A stretch of DNA of 64,000 nt from Anagrus nilaparvatae (taxonomy: Eukaryota; Arthropoda; Insecta; Hymenoptera; Mymaridae). The translations under genes were made by a program, and so were the position numbers. The notes under the pieces were generated by a model. That model did no database searches. It was not told where the DNA came from and was given only the letters and a program-made list of their open reading frames with translations. Positions 11,801 through 24,300 of the stretch are shown in pieces (the stretch's first letter is position 1; each line of letters starts with the position of its first letter). The stretch is from contig JAKSXM010000040.1 of NCBI GenBank assembly GCA_022575985.1, forward strand, positions 17,378,001 through 17,442,000, written 5' to 3'.

Positions 11801-14800
11801 ATTTGTGATTTAATTAACTAATTTAATTTAATTAATCTGCAGTATAATATAAAGTAGGTATAAAATGCTCATAGTATCTTCAAATCACAATTTAACAAGG
11901 TATCCAGAACTCATGGTCATTTAAAAAAAAAAAAACATGGTAATTTTAGTAATTTTGGTCATGATAAGTCTTTTTGCTTGTTTATTTTAATTTTTAATGA
12001 TAATTTTTATTTATATGGGAATTCTATTTTAACCAAGTGAATAATAAAATTTTGGAACGACATTATGGATTTATTTCCATAATAGAATAATATTGTTAAA
12101 ATTTGTTATTCTACTTGTAAAATTGATTTATATAAAAATATTCCTTTTTAAATGAATTGGTGCCTGATTCTTATTGATCTGGGTTTTTATACAATCTCAT
12201 CTCATCAATTATAACATGTCATAACTGACTGAAAAGTGTAATAACAAGTTGTTGTTCATTATTAGATATGGTAAATTCCTACCTTTAGTCACTTCTATTG
12301 TTCATTTTTAACGTTTGTTATGTGTAATAGGTCATTCTATTGGTTCTAGCATTAATGTGTATAAGTAATACTTTATTAGTCTATGAAATATTTTCTTAAA
12401 TTCAAGTTAATATTTTATTTTACTGGATTTTTCAAAAAAAAATTTCAATTTTTTCAAATATTATTCTAAACTGTTCTATTTTTAAAATTCCGAATAATTT
12501 TTCTATTATTTTTTTTACAAGAAACAGGTATAGATTGACATCATATCTGAGTTATGGGTTTAATGCAATAATATAGAGTGCTTTATATTTATTGAACAGG
12601 TTTTTGTACTTATTGGTAAAATCAAAGAAAAATATTATGGTTTAATTTAATTTTTTGGTTTTTATAAAAGAGAACCGCAAAATATGACCTCTAGACTGAA
12701 AGAGTAATAAAATATCCTTAAAATATATTTTTACTAAAACTTAACAAAAATTTTTAGGGCTTGTGTAAAGTAAAATCTTGTAAATTATATTTTGGGATGA
12801 CCAAAACTATCTAGAGAAAGGAAAAACTATGTCCTGATTCCATTGGGAAAAATTTCCTTGAGTAAGTAAAATTTTCCGAAACCTGCAAGCTTAATTCATT
12901 ATATTTTTTCAAATATTCAGTTGGGAAAAAAAATTTTAGATAACAATATTGACTCTTTTTTTTGAACAAAAAAAATTCACGTCCCAAAAAAAAATAATTG
13001 GCTTTTATCAACACGTGTATTAATTATAATTTCTGAGGAAGCTTTTATTGGTTAGTAAAACCTCTAAATTTTTAAAACTTGTATTTTGATACGTGGAACC
13101 GGGTTGTAATTATTTTTATCAAAATTCCATCAGTCTTGCAAAAAAAAATTTAACCGTTTTTAAGATTAATCATTTTTCCGCAAAATCTAATTCCTGAATA
13201 TTAAACTTTTAAGTAATTAGTTTATGATCAGAACATATTATTTTATAAAGGAAAAAAAAATTGGGCAAATGTTCCGTAAAAGGTTTCCCAAAAAGTTTAA
13301 AACTTGATTGCGATTTTTAGACATTTTAATTAAGGGAAAAGAAATTATTCTCTTTCATCTTTATTTATATGCCAGAGATATTATGTTCAATGAAATGGTA
13401 CGCTTAAATCTTGTAGATTTTTATAGGCGCTATAAGACATTAAATCTGTAGGATTTCAAAATTTTCTATTTAGGTAAACAAAACCATAGGTGTAATTTTT
13501 AGCGTATATTGGTGAACCGTAAATTTCATTTACTGATGTTAAAATTTTATCTTCAATCGTATCAAATAGGAGTTAAGAATTTCCCTAAGCCATTCCAAGG
13601 GTCAGAAATATGTAATATATTTTTCAAGAAAGGCTATTTAAGAACCGGAAAATCACGGAAAGGCTATAAGAGTCCGTTTCCTAAGGGGGGATTAACGTAA
13701 CCTGCGTTATTTCTAAATTATTACAGCAAATCACAAACTAGGCTAACATTTTTAGCACAAGCATTCAATTACCTTAAAAATTTTTTAATTTTTTTTGTCA
13801 AAAAACTTTTAGATCTCCTCAATATTATTAATTTTCGTCCTAAAAAGAACAATTTTATATAAAATATATAGCTTTCAAATGAAGTTCGTGGGTTTAATGT
13901 CTTTTTTTTTAGTTAAATTGCAAGTAAACTATGAACTAAATGTCATTAAAATATCATTTCTTATGTTAGGTCATTCTCAAACTCTCCCTTGTTTAAAATA
14001 ATGAGAAAATGTATAAATATATTTTTAGATTCAGTGTTGTGAGTTTTACAACTCATGTTTTTAGATTGATTAAAAACTATCCAATTTTTCAAATAAATAA
14101 GTTTCCTATACTTTCATTTTCTTAAAATCCTGAATGAAGGGTTAAATTTTATTGAATTCGTATTAAGTCTATTTCATCAAAACTAGAATGGAAAAATTAT
14201 AATTTCCGTCAAATAGTTGCCAAAATAAAATCATTATGTTTTTATCGTATTAAATTTTTCTGAATGCGTTGAAACGAAAAAAAATTTAATTTACGTTTTC
14301 ACATTTGGTGCAGATTCACTCTACATATCATTATTTTAAAACGAAACGTAATTTTTATGACCAATTATGAGTCTATTTATTTCATCAATTGTGACTCTGT
14401 GAGCTTGAATTAAACCCGGTTTCTTGGAGTAATCTCACCTAAATTTAATTCCAAAAGATTAAATAAATTATATTTGTAGTTATCTTGACCCATGAAACAA
14501 CCCTTAAATCTTTCTAAAACTCAAATTCGTTACATCAAATATGTTTCACCGCAAATGAATATCGCGAAAATTTGGAAAACTATTTTTTGTGGGAAAAACA
14601 TGGAACGAAGTTTTCCTAATAAGAGGATCGTTCCTATTTCAACCAATTCAAGACGAGTTAAAATTTATTTTTTTTGGTTGAAATGTATACTTTATTTATT
14701 AATATTCTTGTTAATTTCAAAATTACTGATGGGGTTTATATTTTTTTGTTTTTAAAGATAGCATTTCCCCCAAAAAAATTTTGAAGTTATTTTTTTAATA

Positions 14801-15080
14801 CCTGTATACAATATTTAAATAAATGGTTTGATATAACAATTTCCTTCAATAGATTCTAGGTGTAGTCAGAAATATTCTTAAGGGACTTAAGCTATTCAAC
14901 CTTATAAATGTACTATGTTTACTGTTTTTTTTTTTAAAAGACTCATGTTTAACTTTACTAGGTGGTTTTAACTTTAACTTTAGTTTGGTTATTTTATGCT
15001 CTTGCCCGTTTATTCCCTGTTTTTATTATTTTTTATTTTCATCTTATTAAATCATTTGGAAAAAAAACACAAAATATCCA
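8827..15080. other. Gene desert, AT-rich
   Basis: More than 6 kb with only short spurious open frames of low-complexity composition. I see no domain, splice-supported exon, RNA gene, terminal repeat or tandem array that I would defend. A small AAAGTAAAATAAAGTAAATT array lies near 11300-11330. Confidence 0.4.
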
Positions 15081-15096
15081 TTATAAAATGTTTTAG

Positions 15097-15629
15097 GTTT
15101 CATAAAAAAAAACAGAAATTATGACCTACTATCTGAAAAACGAAAAAAATCGTGAGGTTAGGATCCTCGATTTAAATATTTTCGATCAGGTCATACAAGA
15201 GATCTATAAAAAAATGGATGAAAAGTTCCTTCGGTCTGAACATGGTGTTTTAAGTCTGCCATCCGAAAATGTTTTCCGAAAATACATTAGGGCCGTTATA
15301 ACCGCTAGGGTTCTCCTATTTTACCCTCTATTGTGGAGAATCCGGAGATAACAAGTCTCATCAACATATATGATCAATTTCTCCCAGACGATATTTCTCT
15401 TGACGTCAAATGTCATTTTTTCTCAGATTTATCCGTGGAATACACTATCGAACCCGACTTAATGTTAAATAATGTTTGCTTTCCGATCAGGTTTACTCGG
15501 GATAACAAAATCTTTTGTAATAGTTTATTCTCCAATTTAATTAAAGATTCTCTACATGAATGTGCACAATTTGGACTAATAGACTTAGATCCAATATTTT
15601 CTAAGTTTTTGACCCGAATATATACCTAA
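15097..15629 (+). pseudogene. Tandem family copy 1, unknown protein, frameshifted
   Basis: Member 1 of a three-copy tandem family (others at 15921-16398 and 16540-17002). A 3' splice acceptor (TTTTAG/GTTT, AG at 15095-15096) lies 24 nt before ATG 15121, implying an intron in the 5' UTR. The N-terminal part (MTYYLKNEKNREVRILDLN..) runs to about 15290. The C-terminal part (NPEITSLINIYDQFLPDDIS.. to ..LIKDSLHECAQFGLIDLD) is in another frame from about 15333, so a frameshift, or a small unrecognised intron, separates them near 15300-15335. No known domain is recognised. The protein would be about 165 residues, mixed alpha/beta by appearance, with no signal peptide or membrane segment. The homology of all three copies over both halves is what makes this a gene family rather than random frames. 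Confidence 0.6.
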
Positions 15630-15920
15630 ATACGCGGTAAAAAAATATACTCATTTCCTATTTAAGTTTATTAAATGTATTTCTTTTAGGATAAATTTGT
15701 TTATTTTAACGGTATCAAGAAAAAAAAATCATTTTAACAATACTGGTCCAATTTTATTATGTTCCTTAACATCGATATGGGTTACTTGTAACCTTGATCT
15801 AACTATAAAATCAAATCCCTTTAAATCTCCTTAAGTTAAGACATATCTTCTTTTATGATTTGTACTTTAAATTTTTCCCAGTTTAGTTAATTGAAATAAT
15901 GCTGGTACATTATTTTTTAG

Positions 15921-16398
15921 GTTAAACAGGAAAATAGATATCATGTCTCCTACACGCCCTTTACATCACTTTGAGGTTCTAATGATATCCGAATTTCTCC
16001 CTGTCATAGAGTAGGTCTATGACGAACTTCAAGAGCGCAAGTCACACTCAAACCTAAATTTTTCTAACCTACCTTTCCTTAGGTTTTATAAGTACGTTCG
16101 AGCCGTGCCTATATGTTGGTTCCTAACGCGGGATTCCTGCCAGTTATCTACAGAACTGACAAATATCAGACTCCGCTATTTAGAGACCGCGCTGCCGTCC
16201 AAAATAGTGCAAAGATGGCTCCAGATGACTTCTGATAGTACCGTGTTGTATAGAATTCCACGAGATGAAAACGGTTGGCCGTTGGGTTTGCCTCGCGATA
16301 AACGTATGTACATTCTGTTCCTTTTCCTTACGGTCGCTTACCACCTCAGGATGTGTGCGGATGAAGGTTTGGTAGAACTCTTGCGGATACCATGGTAG
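15921..16398 (+). pseudogene. Tandem family copy 2, unknown protein, one in-frame stop
   Basis: Second copy. The splice acceptor TTTTTTAG (AG at 15919-15920) lies 22 nt before ATG 15943. A single frame runs to TAG 16396-16398 (about 151 codons), interrupted by TAG at 16012-16014. It aligns with copy 1 through RFYKYVRAVPICW (copy 1: FRKYIRAVITAR) and TELTNIRLRYLETALPSKIV (copy 1: PEITSLINIYDQFLPDDIS), and with copy 3 through DENGWPLGLPRD (copy 3: GAGGWPFCFVVDD). It is locally richer in G+C than its surroundings, consistent with former coding use. No function is known. Confidence 0.6.
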
Positions 16399-16539
16399 AT
16401 TTGACAAAATATTGACCATTTAATAAAATGTTAACCATTTGTAAGACAAAATTAAAAGATGTACATATCATTAAAATAAAAATTTATTTTCATTTTTTTC
16501 TTTATATTTATACCTTTCCTTTATTTCTATTCTTTATAG

Positions 16540-17002
16540 GGTTTATTGAGCAGAGGGGAAAAATGGTCCTATATGAATTACAAAATCCTCACAGGCGTGA
16601 AGTTAAATTTTTTGATGTCGATTCCTTCGAAAACGTTACTAGGGATTGTTATGACACCATGAGGCATACGTATATATCCAACGTATATTGATAGCCAGAA
16701 TTTCCCGTCGCTATAGACATAATATTTGGAATCTTGAATTGTTATCCTTAATAGAGTTGTACTCATCAAAATATTTACCAGAAGAGATACTTCAGCCCGT
16801 AGTAGAAACCATTTTTCAAGATCCCCACATACAATTTTCTGTTGATTATGGCGCTGGTGGGTGGCCTTTCTGCTTTGTTGTAGATGACACAAACCATAAT
16901 GATTTATCTACACATTTTGATACATTTTTAAAAGACTGTCATGAACAAGGCATCGTAAAAAAAAGGTCTGGGTTAGAAGATCCGGACCACAGAAGATTTT
17001 AA
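16540..17002 (+). pseudogene. Tandem family copy 3, unknown protein, internally deleted
   Basis: Third copy. Acceptor TTCTTTATAG (AG at 16538-16539) is 23 nt before ATG 16563. The N-terminal segment MVLYELQNPHRREVKFFDVD..YDTM aligns with the start of copy 1 (REVRILD / REVKFFD). It ends at a TGA near 16689. The C-terminal segment (NLELLSLIELYSSKYLPEEI.. FLKDCHEQGIV) continues in another frame to 17002. Relative to copies 1 and 2 about 20-25 residues between the halves are missing, so a deletion removed the middle and broke the frame. The stop is followed by AATAAA-like sequence. No recognised domain. Confidence 0.6.
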
Positions 17003-17119
17003 ATAAATTTTATCATTATTAAATTCTATTGTGTATTATTTTTATCATAAAATTTACATTTATGAATATTCAATATGCCACTATTTGTATTTTTATTTTA
17101 TTCCCTTTGTAAATTATCG

Positions 17120-17443
17120 TTATTCCTATATTTCGTAGTATATTTAGCCTTTTTTCATAGTATAGCCTCATATGGAATTTTAGCATGGGGAAACGCCTAT
17201 GGTAATTCAATTGATTTACTACACAAATTACAAAGTAAAATTTTAAACATAATTATTAATAATAAAGAATATAAAAGTAATAAAACTTTAAAGATTCCTA
17301 TTAATATCCAACAAACTTACTTACTAAAATCACTAATACAGGATTATCAAATTTTAAAAGATAAATTTATTAAAAGTAACAGTAAAACAAGAAGTAAAGC
17401 AATTGAACTACCAATATCTGATTGGAATACTACGCTTGGGTAA
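17120..17443 (+). pseudogene. Non-LTR retrotransposon remnant (ORF2 C-terminal region)
   Basis: The peptide FFHSIASYGILAWGNAYGNS followed by LLHKLQSKILNII matches the region after the reverse transcriptase palm in RTE/CR1/jockey-like LINE ORF2 proteins, where Y.....SYGI..WG.......L..LQ..I.. is conserved. Only about 100 codons survive. No RT catalytic motif is present upstream and no poly-A is obvious downstream, so this is a short degenerate fragment. Which LINE clade it came from cannot be decided from this piece. Confidence 0.55.
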
Positions 17444-17741
17444 TTCCTCTTGATTGTGTAGCTTGACTATTGCAATCTCTATAACTAGTTGATGATATTT
17501 AAATATAAAATACGTGTAATATATTAAAAGTATTATATAGGAAAGTTATACATTTTATTTTTTTTCAGACTAAAAGTTGACTTATTTTGTTCTTTCATGG
17601 ATTACTTCTAACTAATATATGGTTATATAATTCGAAACTGGTAAAAATGGATGTCTAATTAAAATTATGCCCCCTTTCTTGTAAAAAGGTATTATATTAA
17701 GTATATTATTAATCTAATACGATAATATTGTATCAGAAATT

Positions 17742-18640
17742 TGTAATGCAATAATTTGCATTATAAATTTAGAGTTTTATGACATTTTAAGACTCAAATA
17801 ATCTGTGTTATCGCGCGTCTTTTCTGCTAAAGAAACAGCGAGTTCTAACCGCTCCAGACGCCGGAACACCGAAAAAGTAAGAACCAACGAGAGCGCGTGG
17901 AGACACTCTCGTCTCGGTCGCTGAACAGTTAACAGCAATTAAGAGATTGTGCTCTCTAAGAGAGGGAGAGAGCATGGGCTCTCCCCTCATTGTAAAATAG
18001 TTTTTTAATTATAATTACTGTTATTAATTTTGATATAAGTATTTTACGTAGCTCATTAGTTTATTTTACTTTATTTATTATTCTATATAAATACAATAAA
18101 GTCAGTGTCAATTTATCATACGCCATATTATTGCTAGGAAGCACATTGAATCAAATTAATCAAGAATATTTCAAGGTTACTGAGAGAGTCCAAGTATTCC
18201 AGCTATTCATCGCAGTTACGTGAAAAGTAAAAATTAATTATTATAAATATATTAATTAAATCATTTCATTCCATATTTTAAAATTACACTTTGCTCATTT
18301 TCAGCAAAATTTTATCACCTAATGGTAATGTATATGGATAATTCCAACTAAATTATTATAAAATATTTTTTTCTAAAGTATATATGGGAAATTCCATTAA
18401 TTTTCAATAATTTCGATAAATCCAATATAAAAATTTGAACTCTAATATTTTATATATGCATTTATAATATACAGATAAATTTATGGAAAATTCCCAAAAT
18501 TTTATAAAAAAAAAATTGTATTGTATGGGATATGCTGCGTTAATTTAATAAAATTTTTTTTCTCGTACAATAGACAAGCGTAATTTTTTTTACTTTGCGA
18601 ATTTTGTAAAGCTGGTTTATAAGGTTAACCCTTACAGAAA
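17742..18640 (+). repeat. Putative 5' LTR of the Ty3/gypsy element
   Basis: Starts TGTAATGCAA with a short palindrome (17744-17751 / 17756-17763), mirroring the 3' LTR start at 26825. Homology to the 3' LTR is visible but weak. Both have a GC-rich patch about 80-100 bp in. Both have CGCCATATTA(T/C)TGCT about 370-380 bp from the start (18121 versus 27192), followed by AAGG..ACT/AGT..CC and TTCCAGC at comparable offsets. The downstream limit is uncertain: AACCCTTACA at 18628-18636 could be the CA end. The promoter presumably lies in the GC-rich part; nothing more specific is visible. Confidence 0.5.
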
Positions 18641-19317
18641 ACGTTTCTACCCCTCAAAGGAAACATTGGGTCTAGCCTGGGCCACAATAAAACGTGAAAT
18701 TTTTTTCTTCTCGTTTCAAAAGTCAACCAAAGAAAATTTTTTATTACAACAATTAACCAAGAAAGTCAAGACAATAATATTAATTTCAAGAAAATCTACC
18801 AAGGCAATCTGACAAAACAATCAAGACTAAATTTGACAAGATTTAAAAAAAAAAAAAAAAAAACTATTAAACAAAATATTAATTTTCGAAATCTTAATTT
18901 ACTATAATTGGGTGATATCCTGGGCCTTATTTAACCGTTACAGGCAGATATAATTCAAGCAAATAATCTACATCACATCAAGCATAAACCAAGAAAAATC
19001 AAGATTTATTTTATTTTACTTACAAGAAATCACAAAATCAAGAAAATTTATTTATAAAATTATTAATTTAACACAATAATCCCTAGGCTCACCCCGGGTC
19101 CAATTTTAAACCTTTACAGGCCAGATAAGCTTCAAGCATAATCAACGAGACAATAAAAATCAAGTTTAATTATAAAAATAATATTGATTAAAATTTTACC
19201 TTGGGATCATCCTGGGACTATTACATAACGGTTATACATTAACATTGCCCTAATAAACCCTAGCGTTTTATATTATTTAAATAAAATAAAAGTAATAAAT
19301 TTTGTTACATCAAATCT
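18620..19317 (+). repeat. Gypsy leader with degenerate repeats
   Basis: The untranslated region before gag contains about four degenerate copies of a module with a (C)CTGGG(C/A)C-like core, then an AACC.TTACA(GG) motif, then an AATCAAG/CAAG-rich tail. They sit at roughly 18625-18690, 18910-18945, 19085-19125 and 19200-19240. A primer-binding site is expected here, but none could be placed securely. An A run of about 19 bases lies near 18846. Confidence 0.4.
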
Positions 19318-21351
19318 ATGAAGATAATCAATATGAATAATAAGAAAGACGAAACTACTCAAACAATCGACGAAAATGAATCATCTGTAATAGAAGAAGA
19401 CAGCATGCTTACAATAGATGCAAGTACTGATATACACAATATGCCAGGAATACAAGCTCGCATTTCAGCATGGATATACATGCAAGAACCAGATAAAATT
19501 AAAGAGACCTTACAAGAATTACATATGATAATACAAGACGACATTTTTGAAAATCAATGAAAAATAAATAAAATAATAAAAATAATAATAATAATAATAA
19601 TATAAAATCAATCAAAAATCAAGCCAAAATCAGCGCTTACAGAATAATCTTGTAAATTCATATAATCCGGATGATTTTGAACCAGAACCAGAAATAGAAG
19701 CAACTGATTTAGAAAAAGTAAGGCAAACAAGACTTAAGTCAAAAGCAAATTCAATAGCGTCAGAATCGCTAAATAAAAGCCTCGAAAGAACAAAGCATGA
19801 TTTAGAGATGGACAAATTGAAAGACGAAGAATGGAAAGCAATAGATCAAGCCAGACAGCAAATCATAGAAGCCAAAGAAGCTATTATAAATAGAGAAAAG
19901 GCACTACAGCAAACAGAACAAGCAAACATGACAGCCAGATATAATGAAATAATGAATAGAAACCAAAACAGCAGAAGATCTGTAACATTCAATGAATTTG
20001 ATCAAAATAATTATGAAAATCAAATTCAAACAGCAAGTTCGCCAATACACCAGACAGTAAATACTGTACAATCAAGAAATCAAACTATGCCAAATAACCA
20101 ATCACATATGTCAAGTTCATTTTACGCAAGGCTTAAGGACATTGGTGAAACCATAAGAAAATGGAATATAAGATTTTCGCAGATGGTACAAAAAGTATTA
20201 GAAAATTCTTAGAAGAAATTGATCCAAGAGCATCACTATTTAGCGTCACGTCAGAGGAATTATAGTTAGCTTTACCAGATATGTTAGAAGGAAAAGCAAA
20301 AATATGGTACTCTGCTATGTATAAATTATGGACAAGCTGGGACCACTTTAAGAAAGATGCCATAAGCCACTATGGTGCAAGAAAAGATTTTCAACAGAAA
20401 CTAGAAACAGAATTCATGTCCAGAACTCAAGGTGAAGACGAGGACGTTAGAACATACATTTTTAGCTTATTAGCAATTGCTGAAGAATTTGAACCAGCAA
20501 TTTCAAATGAAAGAAAGCTAGATATGCTAAATAGAAATATAAAACCTGAAATAAAAAGAATAATGTTCGGAAAAGACATAAAAACAATTGACTCATTCAT
20601 AACAGAAGCAATCAAAGTGGAGGATCTACTAAAGGGAGAAAAATTACCTCCCCCACCTCCAAGAGAAAATTGCTTATTACCTGAAGTATCATATATGCCA
20701 CAGAAAAAAGATAAAACCAAAACTACAAGTCAACTTAATGCTGTAAATACAGAAAATGTAAGAGAAATAATAAGTGCAGAGCTTGCAGCTATTATACAAG
20801 ATACAAAGTTTAGCATGAGAGAACTTCGTATAGGAAAAGATTGTTACGGGGCTGAACGTTCAGACTCAGAAGATGACACAAAGCCATATAAGAGGCCAAA
20901 TAATAAAACACCAAGAAATAACTCAAGCCAATATCAAGCCCGTAATAATAATCAAAATAGAAATTACTCAAACAACAGTCATTCAAATAATAGTTACGCA
21001 AACAGCAACCAACAAAGCTATAGTCAGCAATCCCAAAGAAACTATAATAACCAACCTCAAAGAAACTATAATAACCAACCTCAAAGAAATTATAATAACC
21101 AGCAACCACAAAGGTATCAGCAAAACAGCAATAATAATTATCAAAGACAATACTCACAGCAAAACCAGGCTCAAATTTCAAATCAGAAAACTACTAATAC
21201 TCAGATAAAACAAGAAAATCAAGCTAAATCACAACATGCTAATACAACAACCAGTGTTCAACAGCAAGCAAGTGGGCCAGATCAAAGAATACCTAAATGC
21301 CCAAACTGTAGCAAAACAGGCCATCGAAGGACGGAGTGCCGGACCCATTAG
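19318..21351 (+). pseudogene. gag: Ty3/gypsy gag, several lesions
   Basis: Structural polyprotein of the gypsy element, which forms the particle that packages element RNA. Pieces in order: an N-terminal acidic segment from ATG 19318 to TGA 19558; a charged coiled-coil-like segment in another frame, open from about 19615 through 20212 (DLEKVRQTRLKSKA.. QQIIEAKEAIINREKALQQT); the capsid region (GKAKIWYSAMYKLWTSWDHF, FQQKLETEFMSRTQGEDEDV) ending at 21351; an Asn/Gln-rich tract with repeated QRNYNNQP units (about 20930-21170); and a CCHC knuckle CPNCSKTGHRRTEC at about 21298. A second knuckle, CYTCGATDHLKYNC, lies at 21360-21401 in the -1 frame. Lesions: an (AAT)n expansion at 19561-19606 accompanies the first frame change, a single-base frameshift falls near 20180, and TAG lies at 20263-20265. 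The copy is therefore not functional. Confidence 0.85.
19561..19606. repeat. AAT microsatellite inside gag
   Basis: AATAATAAT run between two gag reading frames. Its expansion probably caused, or at least marks, the first gag frameshift. Confidence 0.6.
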
Positions 21352-21397
21352 TATTCAAATGCTATACATGCGGAGCCACAGATCACTTAAAGTATAA

Positions 21398-24300
21398 TTG
21401 CCCACAGAATTTAAACAGACAGAGGGATGCTTAAAGGGCCAGCAGCCTCCCTCACAGAAAAAGAAAAGGGCCCAAAGATACAGAGACAAAATAGAAGATC
21501 TCATAAAAATCAACAAAGCAAAATGCAATAATAAATTTATACCAGAATGCAGTGCAACAATTTTATCAGGTTCTCCAAGATGGTGGCTAAATGTTGAAAT
21601 TCAAGACAAGAAAATATGCTCTCTACTTGACTCTGGATCTGCCCGAACAATCATGGGTCCAGTAGCTCTCGAGCTCGCAGAAAAGCAAGGTTTAACGCTT
21701 AAAAATTACATAGGTGGAGGTGTACGCGTAGCTAACAGACACTTTTCTCCTATATTTAACGCGGTAGACTTTAATTTCAAGTTAGGCACAGCTCAACATC
21801 AAATTGAAGTTTTAATAATGCCAAATTTGATCACAGACTGCATATTAGGCGCCGATTTTATGAGATTATTTAATGTAGTACTATACGCAAAAGATGGTAA
21901 AATAGAGGCAGAAGGGCTACAATCCAAGATTTCAGTCGACATAGCAACAGTCGATATAACAGAAGAAACACAGGGGCTAGCATTGCCAACAAAAGAGTAA
22001 ATCAACCAGCTAAATGAATTACTAGATAATTTATTACCCCTAGATGATGACGTACTAGGCTGTACTGATTTAATAGAACATGTGATTGACGTTGGGGACG
22101 CTCAACCGATAAAACAAAAATGTTATCCAGTATCCAAGCCTATAGAAGAGGAAATGCATCGCCAAATTGACGATTTATTAGCAAGAGGAGTTATTGTTCC
22201 ATCTACAAGTGAATAAGCATCACCTATAGTAATGGTAAAGCGTGAAGTCATCGGTAAAATGAACAAACCAGAGTTCAAATACAGGATGTGCATCGACTAC
22301 AGAAAATTGAACCGGGTATCAAAAGGGGACGCATTTCCAATACCAAATATGGACCAAATGCTCAACAGACTCCAGGAAGCACGCTTCATTAGTACTTTAG
22401 ACCTTTCAATGGCTTATCACCAGGTCCGCGTAGCAGAACACTGTTGCCATCTCACGGCATTTGTTGTTCCAGGCAAAGGTATTTTTGAATACGTCAGAAT
22501 GCCTTTCGGATTAAAAGGGGCACCAGCGACATTTATGCGAGCTATGAGCAAAATAATAACGCCCGACATGTCGCCATATGTTATAGCATACATAGACGAC
22601 ATAATAATTGCCACGCCGACGTGGTCAAGCCATTTAAAATGGTTAGAACTGGTGATAAAGAAGGTTACAGACGCCGGTTTCACAATAAACAGAAATAAAA
22701 GTTATTTTGGAAAATCGCAAGTGCGGTACCTGGGCTTCTTAATAAACGAAGAGGGTACGCAACCAGATCCAGAAAAAATTAAGCCAATAGTCGATTATCT
22801 AAAACCGAAAAATTTAAAGCAATTGCGAAGATTTTTGGGAATGACGTCATGGTACCGAAAGTTCATTCCAGCCTACGCTTCAATAGCAGAACCCTTGACA
22901 TACCTTACAAAAAATGTACCGTATATTTGGGTAGAAGAGTGCCAGTCGGCGTTTGAAACTCTAAAAGCTAAACTAGCGTCAGCACCTATCTTAGGTAGGC
23001 CAGATTTTACAGAACAGTTTATTATTGAAACAGATGCAAGTAACACAGGTTTAGGCGCGGTGCTGCTGCAAAAGATTGAAGGCAAAGAAAGAGTAATTGC
23101 CTACGCTAGCCGCGTGCTAAATGAGCATGAGATTTAATACAACACAACAGAAAAAGAATGTTTGGCTATTTTTTGGTCAGTCACCAAAAAATTCCGATGT
23201 TATGTAGAAGGCACACATTTCAAAGTTATCACAGACCACGAAGCACTGAAATGGCTAATTAATCTGAAAAATCCAAATGGACGATTAGCCAGATGGTCTC
23301 TAGATATCCAAGGATACGACTTTGACGTTGAACACAGAAAAGGAGCCTATCATGTCGTCCCAGATGCTCTTTCAAGAGCCCACGAAGATTTAGTAATAGT
23401 ATCTACTGTAGAAATCTCAGGAAAAGTAGAGGACGATTGGTATCTCCAGCGAGTCAAAGACGTACAGACAAATCCAGAAAAGTTCAAGGACTACAAATTA
23501 GTAAACGGTCTACTATATTATTATAGACCAGACCCACGTACAGCAGTAGTCAGAGAAGAAGACACTGACTGGAAACTAGTAGTTCCAAGAGAAAATAGAG
23601 AAAAAGTATTAAAAGAATGTCACGAAGAACATGGAGGTCACTTGGGAATTACAAAGTCTTATTATAGAGCTTTTGAGCTATATTACTGGCCAGGTATGAA
23701 CAGAGATATGGCAAAGTACGTAAAAGCATGTTACATATGCCAACAGGTACAGCCAGTATATGGAAAACCAGCAGGATTTATGGAAAAGCGGAAAATACCA
23801 TCACTATGGACACACGTTGCCTCAGACTGTATGGGACCTTTTCCAAGATCAAAAAATGGCTATAATTTTATCGTAGTATTTGAAGATCTATTCACAAAGT
23901 ATGCAGAGGTCATACCAATCAGAAAGAAGGATGGCCAGACAATCGTGAAAGCCTTCAAACAATACGTGATTTATAGACATGGCACCCCAGAACAGCTAAT
24001 TTTTGATAATGGAACAGAATATAGGAATAAAGATATGTCCAGCCTGCTAGAAAAACATGATATTGAACACACACTAGTACCTCCAAGGCATCATCAAAGC
24101 GACCCAGTTGAAAGACTCAATCGGACTCTTAAATATATGATCAGAGCATACATAACACCAGACCACAGAACATGGGACTCAGAACTTATGGAAAAAGTCT
24201 TTAATTACAATACATCAGTCCATGAAACAATAGGTTATTCACCTTTCTATCTCTGCTACGGCCGAAACCCATCAATATCACCTACATTGAAAAGGTCTGA

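Noticed and set aside
16180..16892. Minus-strand ORFs of 79 and 104 codons
   Set aside because: Antisense to tandem family copies 2 and 3, where the plus-strand reading is supported by homology between the copies.
20810..21208. Tyr/Asn-rich minus-strand and Ile-rich plus-strand proteins over gag
   Set aside because: Shadow frames of the Asn/Gln-rich gag tract.
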